Shown here: piece by piece, positions 35,198-45,475 of the stretch
Layout of the letters: each line of letters starts with the position of its first letter
Numbering within the stretch: position 1 is the stretch's first letter
Assembly: GCA_950097015.1 (NCBI GenBank)
Contig: CATNEN010000026.1
Location: 1,158,001 to 1,222,000 of the forward strand
Direction of reading: 5' to 3'
DNA length: 64,000 bases
From: Macrostomum hystrix
Taxonomy: Eukaryota; Platyhelminthes; Macrostomidae
Notes under the pieces: generated by a model
Seen by the model: the letters and a program-made list of their open reading frames with translations, nothing else
Told to the model about the DNA's origin: nothing
Databases searched by the model: none
Made by a program: the position numbers and the translations under genes

Positions 35198-35431
35198 TTA
35201 GCGACCGGCGACGGCGCCAGCGACGTCCTTGACGTTCCTGATGATGCGGATGACCTTCCTGATGCGGATGCCCTTCTTGGCCAGGTGCACGGCTCCCTCG
35301 TCCGACAGACCCTCGATGTTGGACAGGGCCTCCAGGGCGGCCAGGGTGTCCGCCTCATCCGACTGCTGGCTGGGGCTGGCGGCGGCCAGGGCGGCGCACA
35401 GCAGGAGTCCGAGAGCGAGCTGCCACTTCAT
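35198..35431 (-). CDS. Class A cationic peptide precursor, copy 1
   Basis: A single exon of 77 aa. Residues 1-18 are a signal peptide (MKWQLALGLLLCAALAAA). Residues 19-51 are an acidic propiece. Lys52-Lys53 is a convertase-type dibasic site. Residues 54-77 start GIRIRKVIRIIR and end AVAGR, so trimming the last Arg leaves a Gly amide donor. Arg/Lys spacing every 3-4 residues gives an amphipathic helix of net charge about +5. This copy has Ile57 where the other class A copies have Val. Antimicrobial function is inferred from the architecture; I do not recognise a named family. It has its own TATA box and E-box. No introns are needed between TATA and ATG. Confidence 0.85.
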   Translation of the reverse strand: MKWQLALGLLLCAALAAASPSQQSDEADTLAALEALSNIEGLSDEGAVHLAKKGIRIRKVIRIIRNVKDVAGAVAGR

Positions 35432-35528
35432 GATTGAGTCGGGTCTGAGCTGTCTCTTGATGAGGCTGAGAGTCTGAGTTTGACTGTTAGTCGTTGAATT
35501 GTCCTCCTTGCACAGTCGAGGGCTCCGA

Positions 35529-35558
35529 ATTTATAGCCGAGTTTTCGCACGTGTTTCC
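35529..35558 (-). promoter_or_regulatory. Core promoter of peptide copy 1
   Basis: CTATAAAT (35529-35536) lies about 100 bp upstream of the ATG. The shared module GGAAACACGTG (35548-35558) starts about 22 bp upstream of the TATA box. Confidence 0.8.
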
Positions 35559-35599
35559 GGTCAGGCATCGAACTGCACTGTCAGGTGACATTGAGCTCA

Positions 35600-36193
35600 C
35601 AGTGCTGGAATTCCCTTCCCCATGTACTATGACTAGGCGGTTTATGTACTAGGCGGTTTAATCCTTCTTGAAGTCTAACTGCATTTTTTGTTTAGTCAGT
35701 GCACAGCGTGCTTGTAGTATTAAATGTTTCTGTTCTTGAATGGACGAACATTTGTTTGCTCTAAGAAAATGTTTCCTTAATGCAACAATTTCTTTTACGA
35801 GATTATCATTATCATTACCTGATTGCAGATGCGAGCTAGAAAGTGGCCACGCAAAGATTGTGTGCAGTTTGCGGGCATTAAATATTTGCTCTGAAGACAA
35901 AGTTGTTTCATCTATTAGGCAAACCTTTCACAGCTCGCTTCGAACTTTCAAGCTCAAAGTTTCCAGTGCTCTTGCTAGATTTCCTTTTGGTATGCATCAG
36001 ATATGTCAATCGATTTCGTCCTTAACGTAATGGCATTATGCTTCCTTTCACTTAAATTTGAACAATTTCGTTTGCAGATCTAAGGCTAGAATTACGATTT
36101 TAACTTACTCCTGTTGAAGGAGAATGGTGAGAATCGAATTAAGCGATCTTGTATATGAAATTCGAATTCAAAAGCAATTTTGATTTGTATATT
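35600..36193. other. Spacer upstream of copy 1
   Basis: I see no gene or repeat. An open frame at 35740-36030 has no recognisable motif. Confidence 0.4.
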
Positions 36194-36470
36194 GCAGGAG
36201 GGCTGTGGGTACTAGAACATAGTTTGGTGACACTAGACCCGCTGTCAGCGAGGAGGCAATTCTGCCCATTTCGCTGACTCCTGAGCACACACGCACACAG
36301 ATACCGTTCGCAGGCTCACACTCAAACAGCTGTGAACACCTGTCTTGACTTTCTCATCGTCAGGCGGTGTACACTCTCACTGTGCCTTGGAGGTTGGCCC
36401 TCAATGGCGCAAATTGCACGACAAGCCCCCAAACCTTCTCTACGCGGCTGCGCCCCAAAAAAATAATAAT
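36194..36470 (-). mobile_element. SINE-A copy
   Basis: A reverse copy from GCAGGAGGGCTGTGGGTAC to the CGCGGCTGCGCCCC part. The tRNA-like head is lost. Confidence 0.85.
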
Positions 36471-36869
36471 TTGGCAAAAGAGCGTGTTAAAAATAAAAAT
36501 ATCGCGTCACAGCTACACATGTCGGATTATTCATCAATCAAATCTCTTTTTTGATCCTCCGTAGTTGAATCTTCGTTGAATCTTGTCATTGGTTTAGTCA
36601 CGAAAGTGCAGTTTTTGCAGTAGTTTGAAAAGTAGGTAAATTAAAATATTTGCAGGTCATTTTAATAGTTTTAATTTATTTTAATAGCTCTAAATCAGTC
36701 GTTTTTGCTACCCTAAAGTTTTTTGAGTCTCCGCGGCAAAATTTAGTCTTTGAAACACCGAGAAGCACCTGGGAAAAAGAAGTCCACGCTTCGTCCCTAC
36801 CACAAATCACTCAGACATCTGTCAGTCATTCCGAGCAATTTTCCGTGTTCCATTAACACGGAACAGCCG

Positions 36870-37122
36870 CAGCTATCGCGCGGACCATTTGAAGGCTGCG
36901 TACGGCTGTTCAGTCCGTGGACCGGAGGGACGCCACACCCACCCTCAATTGCCCTAGCTGATGCTGGTACACATTTCATAGTTTTTGGGTGAACTGAAGC
37001 AATGTAGAGTTAAGTGTTCTACAATGTAGAGTTAAAGGACTCAAGTTGTTCCAGTCGATTCGAGATTCGAACCCCCGACCTTCAACTCATGAGTCTGACG
37101 CTCTAGCCGCTAGTCTAAAACC
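36870..37122 (-). mobile_element. SINE-B copy
   Basis: A reverse copy with CAGTCCGTGGACCGGAGGGA and, at its right end, the tRNA-like head (CGAACCCCCGACCTTCAACT; GACGCTCTAGCCGCTAGTC). A small internal duplication of CAATGTAGAGTTAA is present. Confidence 0.85.
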
Positions 37123-37632
37123 CCTTAAGGACAAAGGATATACTCGTATGAGCTAAAAAGTTCGTCAAATAAAAGTAGACGTAGATTGGACATGCGCAGG
37201 ATTAATGTAAGAATATATACCGGCTATTGAGGGTGTAATAACTAAGGCCGGGGCTATCTTTAGTGTGCAGACAAAACTTTCACCTTTACCGCCACACTGA
37301 GCGCGCGTCTATATTATTTGCTAGAACTGGGGTGGCGACACCCACCCCGCTCCGCAACCAATCAAACGACCCAGGTGTACACCTGGGCCTGGCTCACGTG
37401 CGTACACACTACAGAGGGTATCAATGTAATAATAAAGACTGGTGATTGAGGGCATCAATGGCTGTGTCATCAAAGTCATAGACATTGACGCCGGAAATAG
37501 CCAGTCTCTATTGACATTGAAAACCGCAGTGAACCAGTAGTCCATTAATGTCTGCTGCCAGTGCCACCCATTTGAGACGCGGCAAAATTGGCGGTCAATA
37601 ATTTAGACCATTAATGACCGCTGCTGATGTCT

Positions 37633-37756
37633 ATGGCAAGCACCATGACAGACGAATCCTAGAGGTGGGAGAGAGAAAAAGTGCAGAGTGTGGAAAGAGG
37701 GCAAGCACCATGACAGACGAATCCTGTCGAATGCAGAGTGTGGAAAGAGAGCCCTC
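37633..37756. repeat. Imperfect tandem duplication, about 69 bp
   Basis: The phrase GCAAGCACCATGACAGACGA followed by ATCCT and GCAGAGTGTGGAAAGAG occurs twice in a row with small differences. Confidence 0.75.
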
Positions 37757-37956
37757 TTTGTCTATGGTCAAAATCAACACAACTCGAATCAGAGTGATAT
37801 AAAGACTGTTTTCCGCCCAGAGCGAATGGAATTTCATCTGATTTTGAACGAACCGTTTTTGAGCCTACGTACGACAGATTAAGATGGACGAGACATGCCC
37901 ATATCCGACTGGTCTGCTTCATTTATTTAGGCAGCGTCTGTGACGTCTGTGGCCTG

Positions 37957-38317
37957 ATGATGGAACAGATTCAACAGAGAATGGAACGAGAGGCCGAGAT
38001 GGAAAGAATGACGATGGAAACCCTGCCCGAGCTAGGAATGGAGGACGTGGATGAACTTCTGAAGGTATGCGAAGACTCCAAAACGTAGTGCAGATATGGC
38101 CAGATTATCCGATGTCATCAGCAGTATTGGTTCTGACGTCGACGAAGTTCAGGCACTGTCCGTAGCGGCACCGTTGCAAAAACTGGTGCCGAATCAAGTG
38201 ACGGCACCGGGCGACAGTGAGCGACCGGTGAATAGGCAAATGGTGGCCTCCGCAATCAGTGGCACTTTCCAAAACTGCACCTTCAATTTGTACATGGGCA
38301 ATGCCGATCAGCAGTAA
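37957..38317 (+). CDS. Two adjacent small open frames, unknown
   Basis: The first frame (ATG 37957, 43 codons) is Glu/Met-rich and contains LPELGMEDVDELLKVC. The second (ATG 38096, 73 codons) contains SGTFQNCTFNLYMGN. They are in different frames, 8 bp apart. They could be two exons, one frameshifted gene or an ORF of an old mobile element. I do not recognise a family and assign no function. Confidence 0.3.
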
Positions 38318-39124
38318 AAAGATAATCGACACGTAGAAAACTGTCTATCTGACTATCTACCTATTGCGACGTTATTCCTGTTACTGTAATACATTTTCAT
38401 GCCGAGAGTATCCGTAATGGTGGTCCTCATTTGCCACCTATATTTGTCTGTGTTTATGCCATGTTTGTTACTCAATCAAAAGTGCAAATATATATGTCAG
38501 AAACGCGTGACTGCTACCTCACGCAGAGAAAAGACAACCTTGTGCCATAGACAAAACGTGAGTCGCAGAATTCATTAATGACAGCTGAGAGCGATTTTCA
38601 ATGGCGGGAATCCCAGCGTTGCTCAATGAAAATGCACACTTAACGTTTGAAGTACGGGAATCCAAAGGGAATTCCCACGGAATTCCCCATAGACATAGTT
38701 TAACGATGTTCGTTAAAACCCTTGCTCAGCGTTGTTCAATGCAGGTATATGTTAGCTCTCATTTTCTTTCGACAGTCAAAAGCATAGTCCCATGTCAATG
38801 GTCCCAATCAAGCATAGACCTGACCTACTATTCTGACAAAAAAAATATAAATAGAAATAACTTTGAATTTGACGACTACAGTAGCTAATCCCACTGCAAT
38901 ACTCGTATAGATTCGACACCAACTCGCCGACAGTCCCTGATATTGTAAGGCAGTTTCTTCTGGCTGCTGAAAACACCGTCAGGTTCGTCTGAATTCCGGT
39001 CTCTGGAAATGAGCTTCCAGACAGCTTTGCCAAAAATATGCAGCAGCCCCCTTGAGAACGAAAATGCCTGCCATTGCCGGGGCCTTACCAGCAGAAAAAG
39101 ACAATGCTATTTTCTCCCCTGGGG

Positions 39125-39345
39125 AAGACCACAATACCCCCCCTGTCTGCTTCACGACAGCTCCCAAACTAAATGACGGAATTTCGTGAAATGTCAAATA
39201 CCCTGGTAATAAGGACAACTTACTCTCTGTATGAACCTCTTTGGCATATTTATATTCGTTGAGAAGTGTATGAATTAACAATATAATCAATACAAAATAG
39301 TCAAAAATGGTAGCCGACATGATTACATAATAAAAGTTTGAAAGC
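39125..39345. mobile_element. Fragments of a GGGTATTT-ended MITE-like family
   Basis: Blocks such as CATTTCGTGAAATGTCAAATAC-like sequence and GGTAGCCGACATGATTACAT recur at 42.2, 43.6, 46.7-47.1 and 50.0 kb. Only pieces are present here. Confidence 0.45.
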
Positions 39346-39902
39346 GAAAACTTTTTGTCTTTTTTGTGGCTTCTTGCCACCTACCTCTGTTGTTTTTCTA
39401 CTGTTAGCAGAGGCCGCGGCCCAAATGCATCCTTTGATGATGTCTTCAGATTCGAGAAAATCCCACATCCGGCTCGTCCGATTACCTGCCGGGCGAGCTG
39501 ATTTATTCTCTGGCGAAGATCACGCTGCAGAGAGGAGCAGCTGACCTCCCAGACGGGCCAGCGCTCTTCGTAACGCGCTGCAGCAAGTCAAGTAAGGCAA
39601 TAATTAAAATCCATGCTACTCGAAAAGCTACAGAGTTGTTTACTCATCCGCTGACAATTTCAACCATAAGCGTGTGCAGTGACATCAAAATGGCAGGGAG
39701 AACGACTCGACTGTGTAAGTTGTAAAGCCAAGCGTGCGATCTCAAAGTAAACTAAACACAGGTTAAGTAAATAAACTCCAACTAAGTGGATGAAGTTCTA
39801 CTCGAAGGACTTTTTGCACAACTCGAAGTTCAACCGGCTCTTGGTTCGGGTCAGCAACTGTGTACTCAACCCACGGGTCGGTGTGAAGCTTAAAAGCTCA
39901 CC

Positions 39903-39933
39903 GGAAACACGTGGCAAAAAAACAAGCATAAAT
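39903..39933 (+). promoter_or_regulatory. Core promoter of peptide copy 2
   Basis: GGAAACACGTG (39903-39913) is intact. The TATA position holds the weaker GCATAAAT (39926-39933), unlike most class A copies. Confidence 0.7.
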
Positions 39934-40030
39934 GCGAAGCCCCCGGCTGGGCAAGGAGGACAATTCAACGACCAACAGTCAAACTCAGACTCTCAGCCTC
40001 ATCAAGAGACAGCTCAGACCCGACTCAAAC

Positions 40031-40270
40031 ATGAAGTGGCAGCTCGTTCTCGGACTCCTGCTGTGCGCCGCCCTGGCCGCCGCCCTGCCCAGCCAGCAGA
40101 TGTCGAGCGAGGAGGCGGAGACCTTGTCGGCGCTGGAGGCCCTGTCCAACATTGACGAGTCCAGCCTGACGGAGGAGTCAGCTGCGCACCTGAGCAAGAA
40201 GTTCCGCCTGATCCGCGCCGTCAGGACCGCCGTCACGATCGCCAAGGTGGCTGGCATGGTGATGGGCTGA
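40031..40270 (+). CDS. Class B cationic peptide precursor, copy 2
   Basis: Single exon, 79 aa. The signal peptide MKWQLVLGLLLCAALAAA differs from class A at one residue. The acidic propiece is SSEEAETLSALEALSNIDES-like and ends HLSKK. The cationic segment starts at residue 58 (FRLIRAVRTAVTIAK) and ends VMG, so the final Gly can donate a C-terminal amide. The charged face is Arg2, Arg5, Arg8 and Lys15 of the mature part. A poly(A) signal AATAAA is at 40334-40339. The role is probably that of a secreted host-defence peptide, by inference. Confidence 0.83.
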   Translation: MKWQLVLGLLLCAALAAALPSQQMSSEEAETLSALEALSNIDESSLTEESAAHLSKKFRLIRAVRTAVTIAKVAGMVMG

Positions 40271-40648
40271 GTGCTTTTGACAAGTACACCAGTTTCTGAC
40301 CGGACAAAGACCTAATATCGGCTTATAACGTATAATAAATGTGTATCTTACTAGTAAAACAAAGCGGAGCTGCTGTAGGTTGTATTTCGATTGTAATAGT
40401 AATCAACAGCTCTTTCTTGGAGCTGCAATAAAATACACTAGATAGTACCCGTCAGCCCCAAAGCATCGGTTCTTTTGATTTTTTTCGTTGAAAACTAATT
40501 TCTGGAATATTTCAGAACTTATAAGTAATATGCGAACTAGTTCGCGACAGAGATCTGAGAGTCTGAGAAGTCAGATAAAATAACAGGTAATTAAAAATGT
40601 ATTAAATAAAAACAAGAAAAAAATGCAATAATACGAGCGTAATATCTG

Positions 40649-40862
40649 TGGAGGTCTGCGGACACTGGTACATCATTTCGTGACACTAGTCCAGCAGCCA
40701 GCGTGGAGGCAATTCTGACCATTGCGCTGCCTCCTGAACACAGACGCACACGGACACCGTACACAGGCACACACACGCTTGTGTGTACATCTGCCCTCAA
40801 TTTCTTATTGTTAGGTATTGTCCAATTCCATTGTGACTCGGGGTAGTGCCTGAAGGGTATGT
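40649..40862 (-). mobile_element. SINE-A copy, head truncated
   Basis: It matches from GGAGGTCTGCGGACACTGG through ACACCGTACACAGGCACAC. The left (3') flank is A-rich. Confidence 0.8.
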
Positions 40863-41283
40863 ACTGTTTAGTCGTCTAATCATTAAGTTGCAATTGTGCT
40901 CTTTATTTTGTCGATTTAATCGAATCGACTCTTACTCATTAAACCTAAATTACAATAAGAAAATAGCGAGTTTGATAAGAAATTCTATTTAAGCCAATCG
41001 GCGAGTACAGTAAAAGTGTTCACTCTTCCCCAGCAGGCATGAGTCCTATCGTCGATCGTCCTTAAATGTGATCGTCCGCATACAAGAGAATGTAACAAGA
41101 ACCAAATTGCGGGGGGGCAATAAAGTCGGAATTTATTTGATCGATGTTGAAATTTATTTTAAGCAAACAGTTAGTAAATCTAAGCAGAGCTCTTTAGTAA
41201 CTGATACAGATATTTTTTATCGGAGGTTGAGAGTAAAGTCCATTGTGTGTCGGTCAGTCTCAGGTCAGCGCTCAAATCGTCAG
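40863..41283. other. 3' flank of copy 3
   Basis: The interval is AT-rich with no gene. TTTATT at 41132-41137 is a candidate minus-strand poly(A) signal. Confidence 0.4.
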
Positions 41284-41517
41284 TTAGCGACCGGCGACGG
41301 CGCCAGCGACGTCCTTGACGTTCCTGATGATGCGGATGACCTTCCTGACGCGGATGCCCTTCTTGGCCAGGTGCACGGCTCCCTCGTCCGACAGACCCTC
41401 GATGTTGGACAGGGCCTCCAGGGCGGCCAGGGTGTCCGCCTCATCCGACTGCTGGCTGGGGCTGGCGGCGGCCAGGGCGGCGCATAGGAGGAGTCCGAGA
41501 GCGAGCTGCCACTTCAT
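41284..41517 (-). CDS. Class A cationic peptide precursor, copy 3
   Basis: A 77-aa precursor identical in protein to copies 5-9: signal peptide 1-18, acidic propiece, Lys52-Lys53, cationic helix from Gly54 (GIRVRKVIRIIR), end GR. The third-codon change GCATAGGAGG near the signal peptide is silent, which points to purifying selection or recent conversion. Its nearest neighbours on both sides are class B genes on the other strand. Confidence 0.85.
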   Translation of the reverse strand: MKWQLALGLLLCAALAAASPSQQSDEADTLAALEALSNIEGLSDEGAVHLAKKGIRVRKVIRIIRNVKDVAGAVAGR

Positions 41518-41614
41518 GATTGAGTCGGATCTGAGCTGTCTCTTGATGAGGCTGAGAGTCTGAGTTTGACTGTTAGTCGTTGAATTGTCCTCCTTGCACA
41601 GTCGAGGGCTCTGA

Positions 41615-41644
41615 ACTTATAGCCGAGTTTTTGCACGTGTTTCC
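41615..41644 (-). promoter_or_regulatory. Core promoter of peptide copy 3
   Basis: The TATA box is CTATAAGT (41615-41622) and GGAAACACGTG lies at 41634-41644. Confidence 0.78.
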
Positions 41645-42470
41645 GATTAGTGATCAGTCTGCAGACTGACAGGCAGGTGAGTCTGAGCACACAACGTGGT
41701 TTGATTGAGCTTGCATTTTCCTGTCCGACCATATCCTAATCTGTGATCAAATCTCAGTTTAGTCGCCAATATCGTCTAAGATCAGCCATGCAGAGACATT
41801 TCTTCCAACCCTTGCAAACCATGCAGTCAGCGCATATTTACTTTGCTAAATGTTAACCAACACTTGGAAACAATACATGTTGAGAACACATTACATGCTT
41901 TAAACACGCGGGCATATAGACTCACATGGAAACTGAAGAGAAAACTCTCTAACAGAAGTATAGACTGACTGGTTGTCCACATGTACACTGGCCTTTTTGG
42001 TACTGGTATATTTCTTCGAAAAACTTCATCGATAACTCTAACACATTTTTCTAATATTTTCAACATCAACTTCGCTTGAATAAACGGGCACTATTTTCTT
42101 CAAAGAGCAAAACATTTTACGATAAAGATCTTCACAATCACGTTTTGGCTTTAAAATCAGCATTTTGATATTATTAAATTTCTCTTACGCTATTTTTCGC
42201 CCAAGGCATGACCATGGGACGTTTTTAAACACCCACTGCCACTGCCGATAGCTCAGAAACCGAATGACGATTTCGTGAAAGTGCAACATTTGAATATAAT
42301 AATTTTTATAAATTATTGAACAAATATGGATTCGCCATAGTGGATTATACAGAGCTGTCGAGATAAACATCTCTCCATAATATTTATAATTTAATGTCTT
42401 AATTTTTCAGTTGCTCACCCAGATTTATTCTACATTTGTTTGTTCCCGCAATGCTGCACTCCAGCTCACT
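41645..42470. other. Spacer with MITE fragment
   Basis: This is mostly unique AT-rich DNA. At 42215-42292 it holds GATAGCTCAGAAACCGAATG and TTTCGTGAAAGTGCAACAT, shared with the element at 46713-47149. Confidence 0.45.
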
Positions 42471-42970
42471 TAACATTCTGATTCCCATAGAATTTCACAC
42501 CGCAGTGTAATATAAAATCCGATTTCGTCGTTAATGGACGTTTAATGGGCGCATTCTGAGCCACGAATCTATCGTCTATGGAAATGCGAAGTCTTGAACC
42601 AGTGTGCCATATAATGGTCCCGAAAACGGGGCCCATTAAACCATATAATGGGCGCCAAACCAAATCGAATTTCATATAAAATAGTGGCTGCTCAATTTGC
42701 AGTCTATGGTTAAAAAGTCCTCGGCCACGCTCAATAGTCCTCGGCTCGCTTCGCTCACCTCGGACCATTAAACGCAGCCTCAGACTTTCTAACCACAGAA
42801 TGCCAATTAAGCAGCCACTATCATATACTTAATCCCCAGCTTGGCCCGGCCTATTGGCTATTAATTCTGTGCATTTATTATTTAATCGACATATAGTCTA
42901 TGGTCACAGTTGCTGTAAACCGTTTTAGGTTTGCAATCTCGTGAGCCGGGCCAAGCTTTAGGATTAAATC

Positions 42971-43023
42971 AAGGACAACTTAATAACTCCTTGTTATTAA
43001 CAAGGAGTTATTAAGTTGTCCTT
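42971..43023. mobile_element. 53-bp perfect palindrome with flanking 9-bp direct repeats
   Basis: Two 26-bp arms around one base: the left arm starts AAGGACAACTTAATAACTCC and the right arm is its exact reverse complement. It is flanked by GGATTAAAT at 42961-42969 (one base away) and 43024-43032 (abutting), like a target-site duplication. Confidence 0.8.
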
Positions 43024-43080
43024 GGATTAAATACTATAATACCCCCCTGATTTCGTTTCTTTGGCCTAGGAAAGGCTGAG

Positions 43081-43147
43081 CAGGGACTTCTATATTTAGC
43101 AATCTATTCCGTATATATATATAGATTGCTATATATAGAAGTCCCTG
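43081..43147. mobile_element. 67-bp foldback with flanking 7-bp direct repeats
   Basis: Arms 43081-43107 and 43121-43147 (27 bp, one mismatch; each end CAGGGACTTCTATAT) flank a 13-bp loop. Identical GGCTGAG copies abut both ends (43074-43080 and 43148-43154). The paired arm of the host inverted repeat lacks it, so it is an insertion. Confidence 0.8.
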
Positions 43148-43589
43148 GGCTGAGGACCATGGATGAATGAGTAGAAAATTAAAATTGTCTATGGCAATCA
43201 TCAACCAATGAAAAGGCACGGGGGGAACCGGATGCAAAAGAGTCAAAAACGAAAATAGCCAGAGCCAGAATAGCAATCCATTCTATTCATTCATCCATGC
43301 TGAGGTGGCGTTTCTTGGCCGAGGCGAAGCCGAGGCTCAGAAGCGCAGTCTGAAGCCGTTCATAGAATGTATTATTCTATACATATCACTTTAATTTTAC
43401 GTTCGTACTTCTCTCAGCATTCGCTCCTCCCGTAGACACCCCGTACTGTACCCTCCATCGTTTTAGCTACACTTAAATATACTAAGCAAAGATCTTTCTC
43501 AGTCTTACGTCTCATAATTCAACCACAGCATAAATAACAATAAACATTCTTTCCTTAACGGAAATCTTACATTATTTCCTAAACGGAAA

Positions 43590-43765
43590 AGAGCAATGCT
43601 AGTTGTCCTTGTCACCAGGGTCTCCAATAAGAATCGCTAAATATCTCAATGAAGCTGACGTCGGACGGCTTTGAAAGTTAGTTCATCGTATAGGGCGGAA
43701 AGTTTTGATCCGAATGGTGCGCCTTCACGAATATCGGTCATTCAGTTTGGGAGCTATCGTACATT
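43590..43765. mobile_element. Fragment of the GGGTATTT-ended MITE-like family
   Basis: ACCAGGGTCTCCAATAAGAA, GACGGCTTTGAAAGTTAGTT and CATCGTATAG match, in reverse, the element at 46713-47149. Confidence 0.55.
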
Positions 43766-44250
43766 ACGAGCTTCAGCTTTAACGCACAGAATTTGCGCAG
43801 CTTAATCAAAGAAATATTTAGAACATTTTCTCTAAAGTTAATCAGGGCCTCCAGGGTGCAAGCCGCCAACTCAATGAAGCCCTACTTTGGTATCATCGCG
43901 ACTCAACATGTGAGAAAATTAGCTCGTACATTTAGCTGCGATTTGTATTACAGGCTAATTTCAATGATCTCCTAATTACTTGACTATTAAATGGGCGAAT
44001 TGCGCAGATTAGTTTAGATTCTTAAGCTATTCTGTTGGCATAGTACAAGTGGAAAATGTGCAGAGTTCATTGCTTTGCAAACAGATTCTGAGATGAATGT
44101 GAGAAAGAAGCTCATGTAGCGACATTCTTGCTCAAACATTGAGCGCTTGGCTGATGTGAGGTCGTGAGATCTTTCTTACCTAAACCAACTGAAGACCCTG
44201 ACTGCCAAGGGACGGGTCGCGCATGCCCTCAAAGCCACTTACTTTTGTGC
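43766..44250. other. Spacer upstream of copy 4
   Basis: No supported gene lies here. The open frame at 43793-43975 has no motif. Confidence 0.4.
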
Positions 44251-44266
44251 AACTTAAACACAAACT

Positions 44267-44296
44267 GGAAACACGTGCCAATCACTATACATAAAA
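44267..44296 (+). promoter_or_regulatory. Core promoter of peptide copy 4
   Basis: GGAAACACGTG lies at 44267-44277 and TATACATAAA starts at 44286, a diverged TATA region compared with class A. Confidence 0.7.
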
Positions 44297-44393
44297 TTGG
44301 ATCTACTGCTGACTGTGCAAGGCGAACAGTCCAACGACAAGTCAAGCGCAGATTCTCAGCCTCATCAAGAGACAGCTCAGACCCGACTCAAAC

Positions 44394-44642
44394 ATGAAGT
44401 GGCAGCTCGTTCTCGGACTCCTGCTGTGCGCCGCCCTGGCCGCCGCAATGCCCAGCCAGCAGATGTCGAGCGAGGAGGCGGAGACCTTGTCGGCGCTGGA
44501 GGCCCTGTCCAACATTGACGAGTCCGGCCTGACGGAGGAGTCAGCTGCGCACCTGAGCAAGAAGTTCCGCCTGATCCGCGCAGTCAGGACCGCCGCCACG
44601 ATCGCCAAGGTGGCTGGCATGGCTGCCATGGTGATGGGCTGA
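44394..44642 (+). CDS. Class B cationic peptide precursor, copy 4
   Basis: 82 aa. It differs from copy 2 by MPSQQ for LPSQQ after the signal peptide, SGL for SSL in the propiece, and a three-residue insertion near the C terminus (VAGMAAMVMG). The dibasic HLSKK site precedes the mature FRLIRAVRTAATIAK, and the C-terminal Gly is kept. It is secreted, cationic and amphipathic; the antimicrobial role is inferred. Confidence 0.83.
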   Translation: MKWQLVLGLLLCAALAAAMPSQQMSSEEAETLSALEALSNIDESGLTEESAAHLSKKFRLIRAVRTAATIAKVAGMAAMVMG

Positions 44643-44699
44643 GTAAGTGATCAGCTATGACTCGGACTCCTGCTTCGTAATTGGACTCTAACCTGAATC

Positions 44700-45371
44700 T
44701 AACCTGAAAATCTTATTTATTATTTACTTTAGATAACTATTGAACACGAATTGGGGTGCAATTATACATTTACAGTTCAAAATACAACCCAGCTTTACTG
44801 CTCTGTTGCAGCCGATTGCGAATACACATTTTAGTCTTGAAGCCTGTTGTTTTAAAAGATGGCCAACATCATTGAAAGTGGCATAGCCGCTGGTTGCTTT
44901 TCTGGGTGTTAACTGGCCATAGACAGTTTCACAGGTGAGACAGGCTCCAAAAGGCAATCAGGGTCTCCCATAATCTAAAGATGTAAGGGTAACTAAGAGC
45001 TTCGTCAATTAATCAACCTGCTCTGATTTGCTGAATTGCGTTTTACTCTGCGGCTCGAAATTCTGCTGTTTGTAACATTTTTGCGGCTCTTGTCTACGGC
45101 TCTTCAGCTTATACTAAAGTTCATAGGACTCATAGAAACGAGAGATCAGGAGTTAGCCCAAGGAGTACCAGGACTGTGATAGATTGAGTACATTGAGTCC
45201 AATTCTTTTTAAGTACAGCATAAATATGTTAGCAGAACTGATTGGCTTTTCCCTAATAAATAAAGGGCAGGTGGAACTGGGACTGCCGCTCTTGATTGTC
45301 AGCATTTCGTGACGTCCCTCCATACGAGAAAATGAACTTTTATTAAACTAACTCACAAAGATTAGCTGGGG
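44700..45371. other. Spacer between copies 4 and 5
   Basis: I see no gene. CCATAGAC, the complement of the recurring GTCTATGG word, is at 44917-44924. Confidence 0.4.
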
Positions 45372-45475
45372 TAAAATGTAAGCGGATGGAGCGGCGCCCT
45401 AGTCCATGGACTGAACAGCTGTACATAGTCTTTGGATGCGCCAGATGTACCACTGGCTGTGATCAATCACATCTT
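45372..45475 (+). mobile_element. SINE-B fragment
   Basis: Only the middle and 3' portion (CTAGTCCATGGACTGAACAG; CACATCTTGGC) remain. Confidence 0.7.

Larger units (their letters stand above)
42478..43345. mobile_element. Composite of nested inverted repeats
   Basis: This interval is built of inverted repeats. GCTTGGCCCGGC (near 42838) pairs with GCCGGGCCAAGC (near 42950). CATGGATGAATGA (43158) pairs with TCATTCATCCATG (near 43290). The ends carry CCTCGGCTCGCTTCGCTCAC and GGCCGAGGCGAAGCCGAGGC hairpins. Two short palindromes are inserted into its arms. No coding sequence is visible, so it looks nonautonomous. Confidence 0.65.

Noticed and set aside
43840-43870. AGGGCCTCCAGGG match to the peptide gene coding strand
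   Set aside because: It is only 13 bp with no flanking similarity; likely chance.
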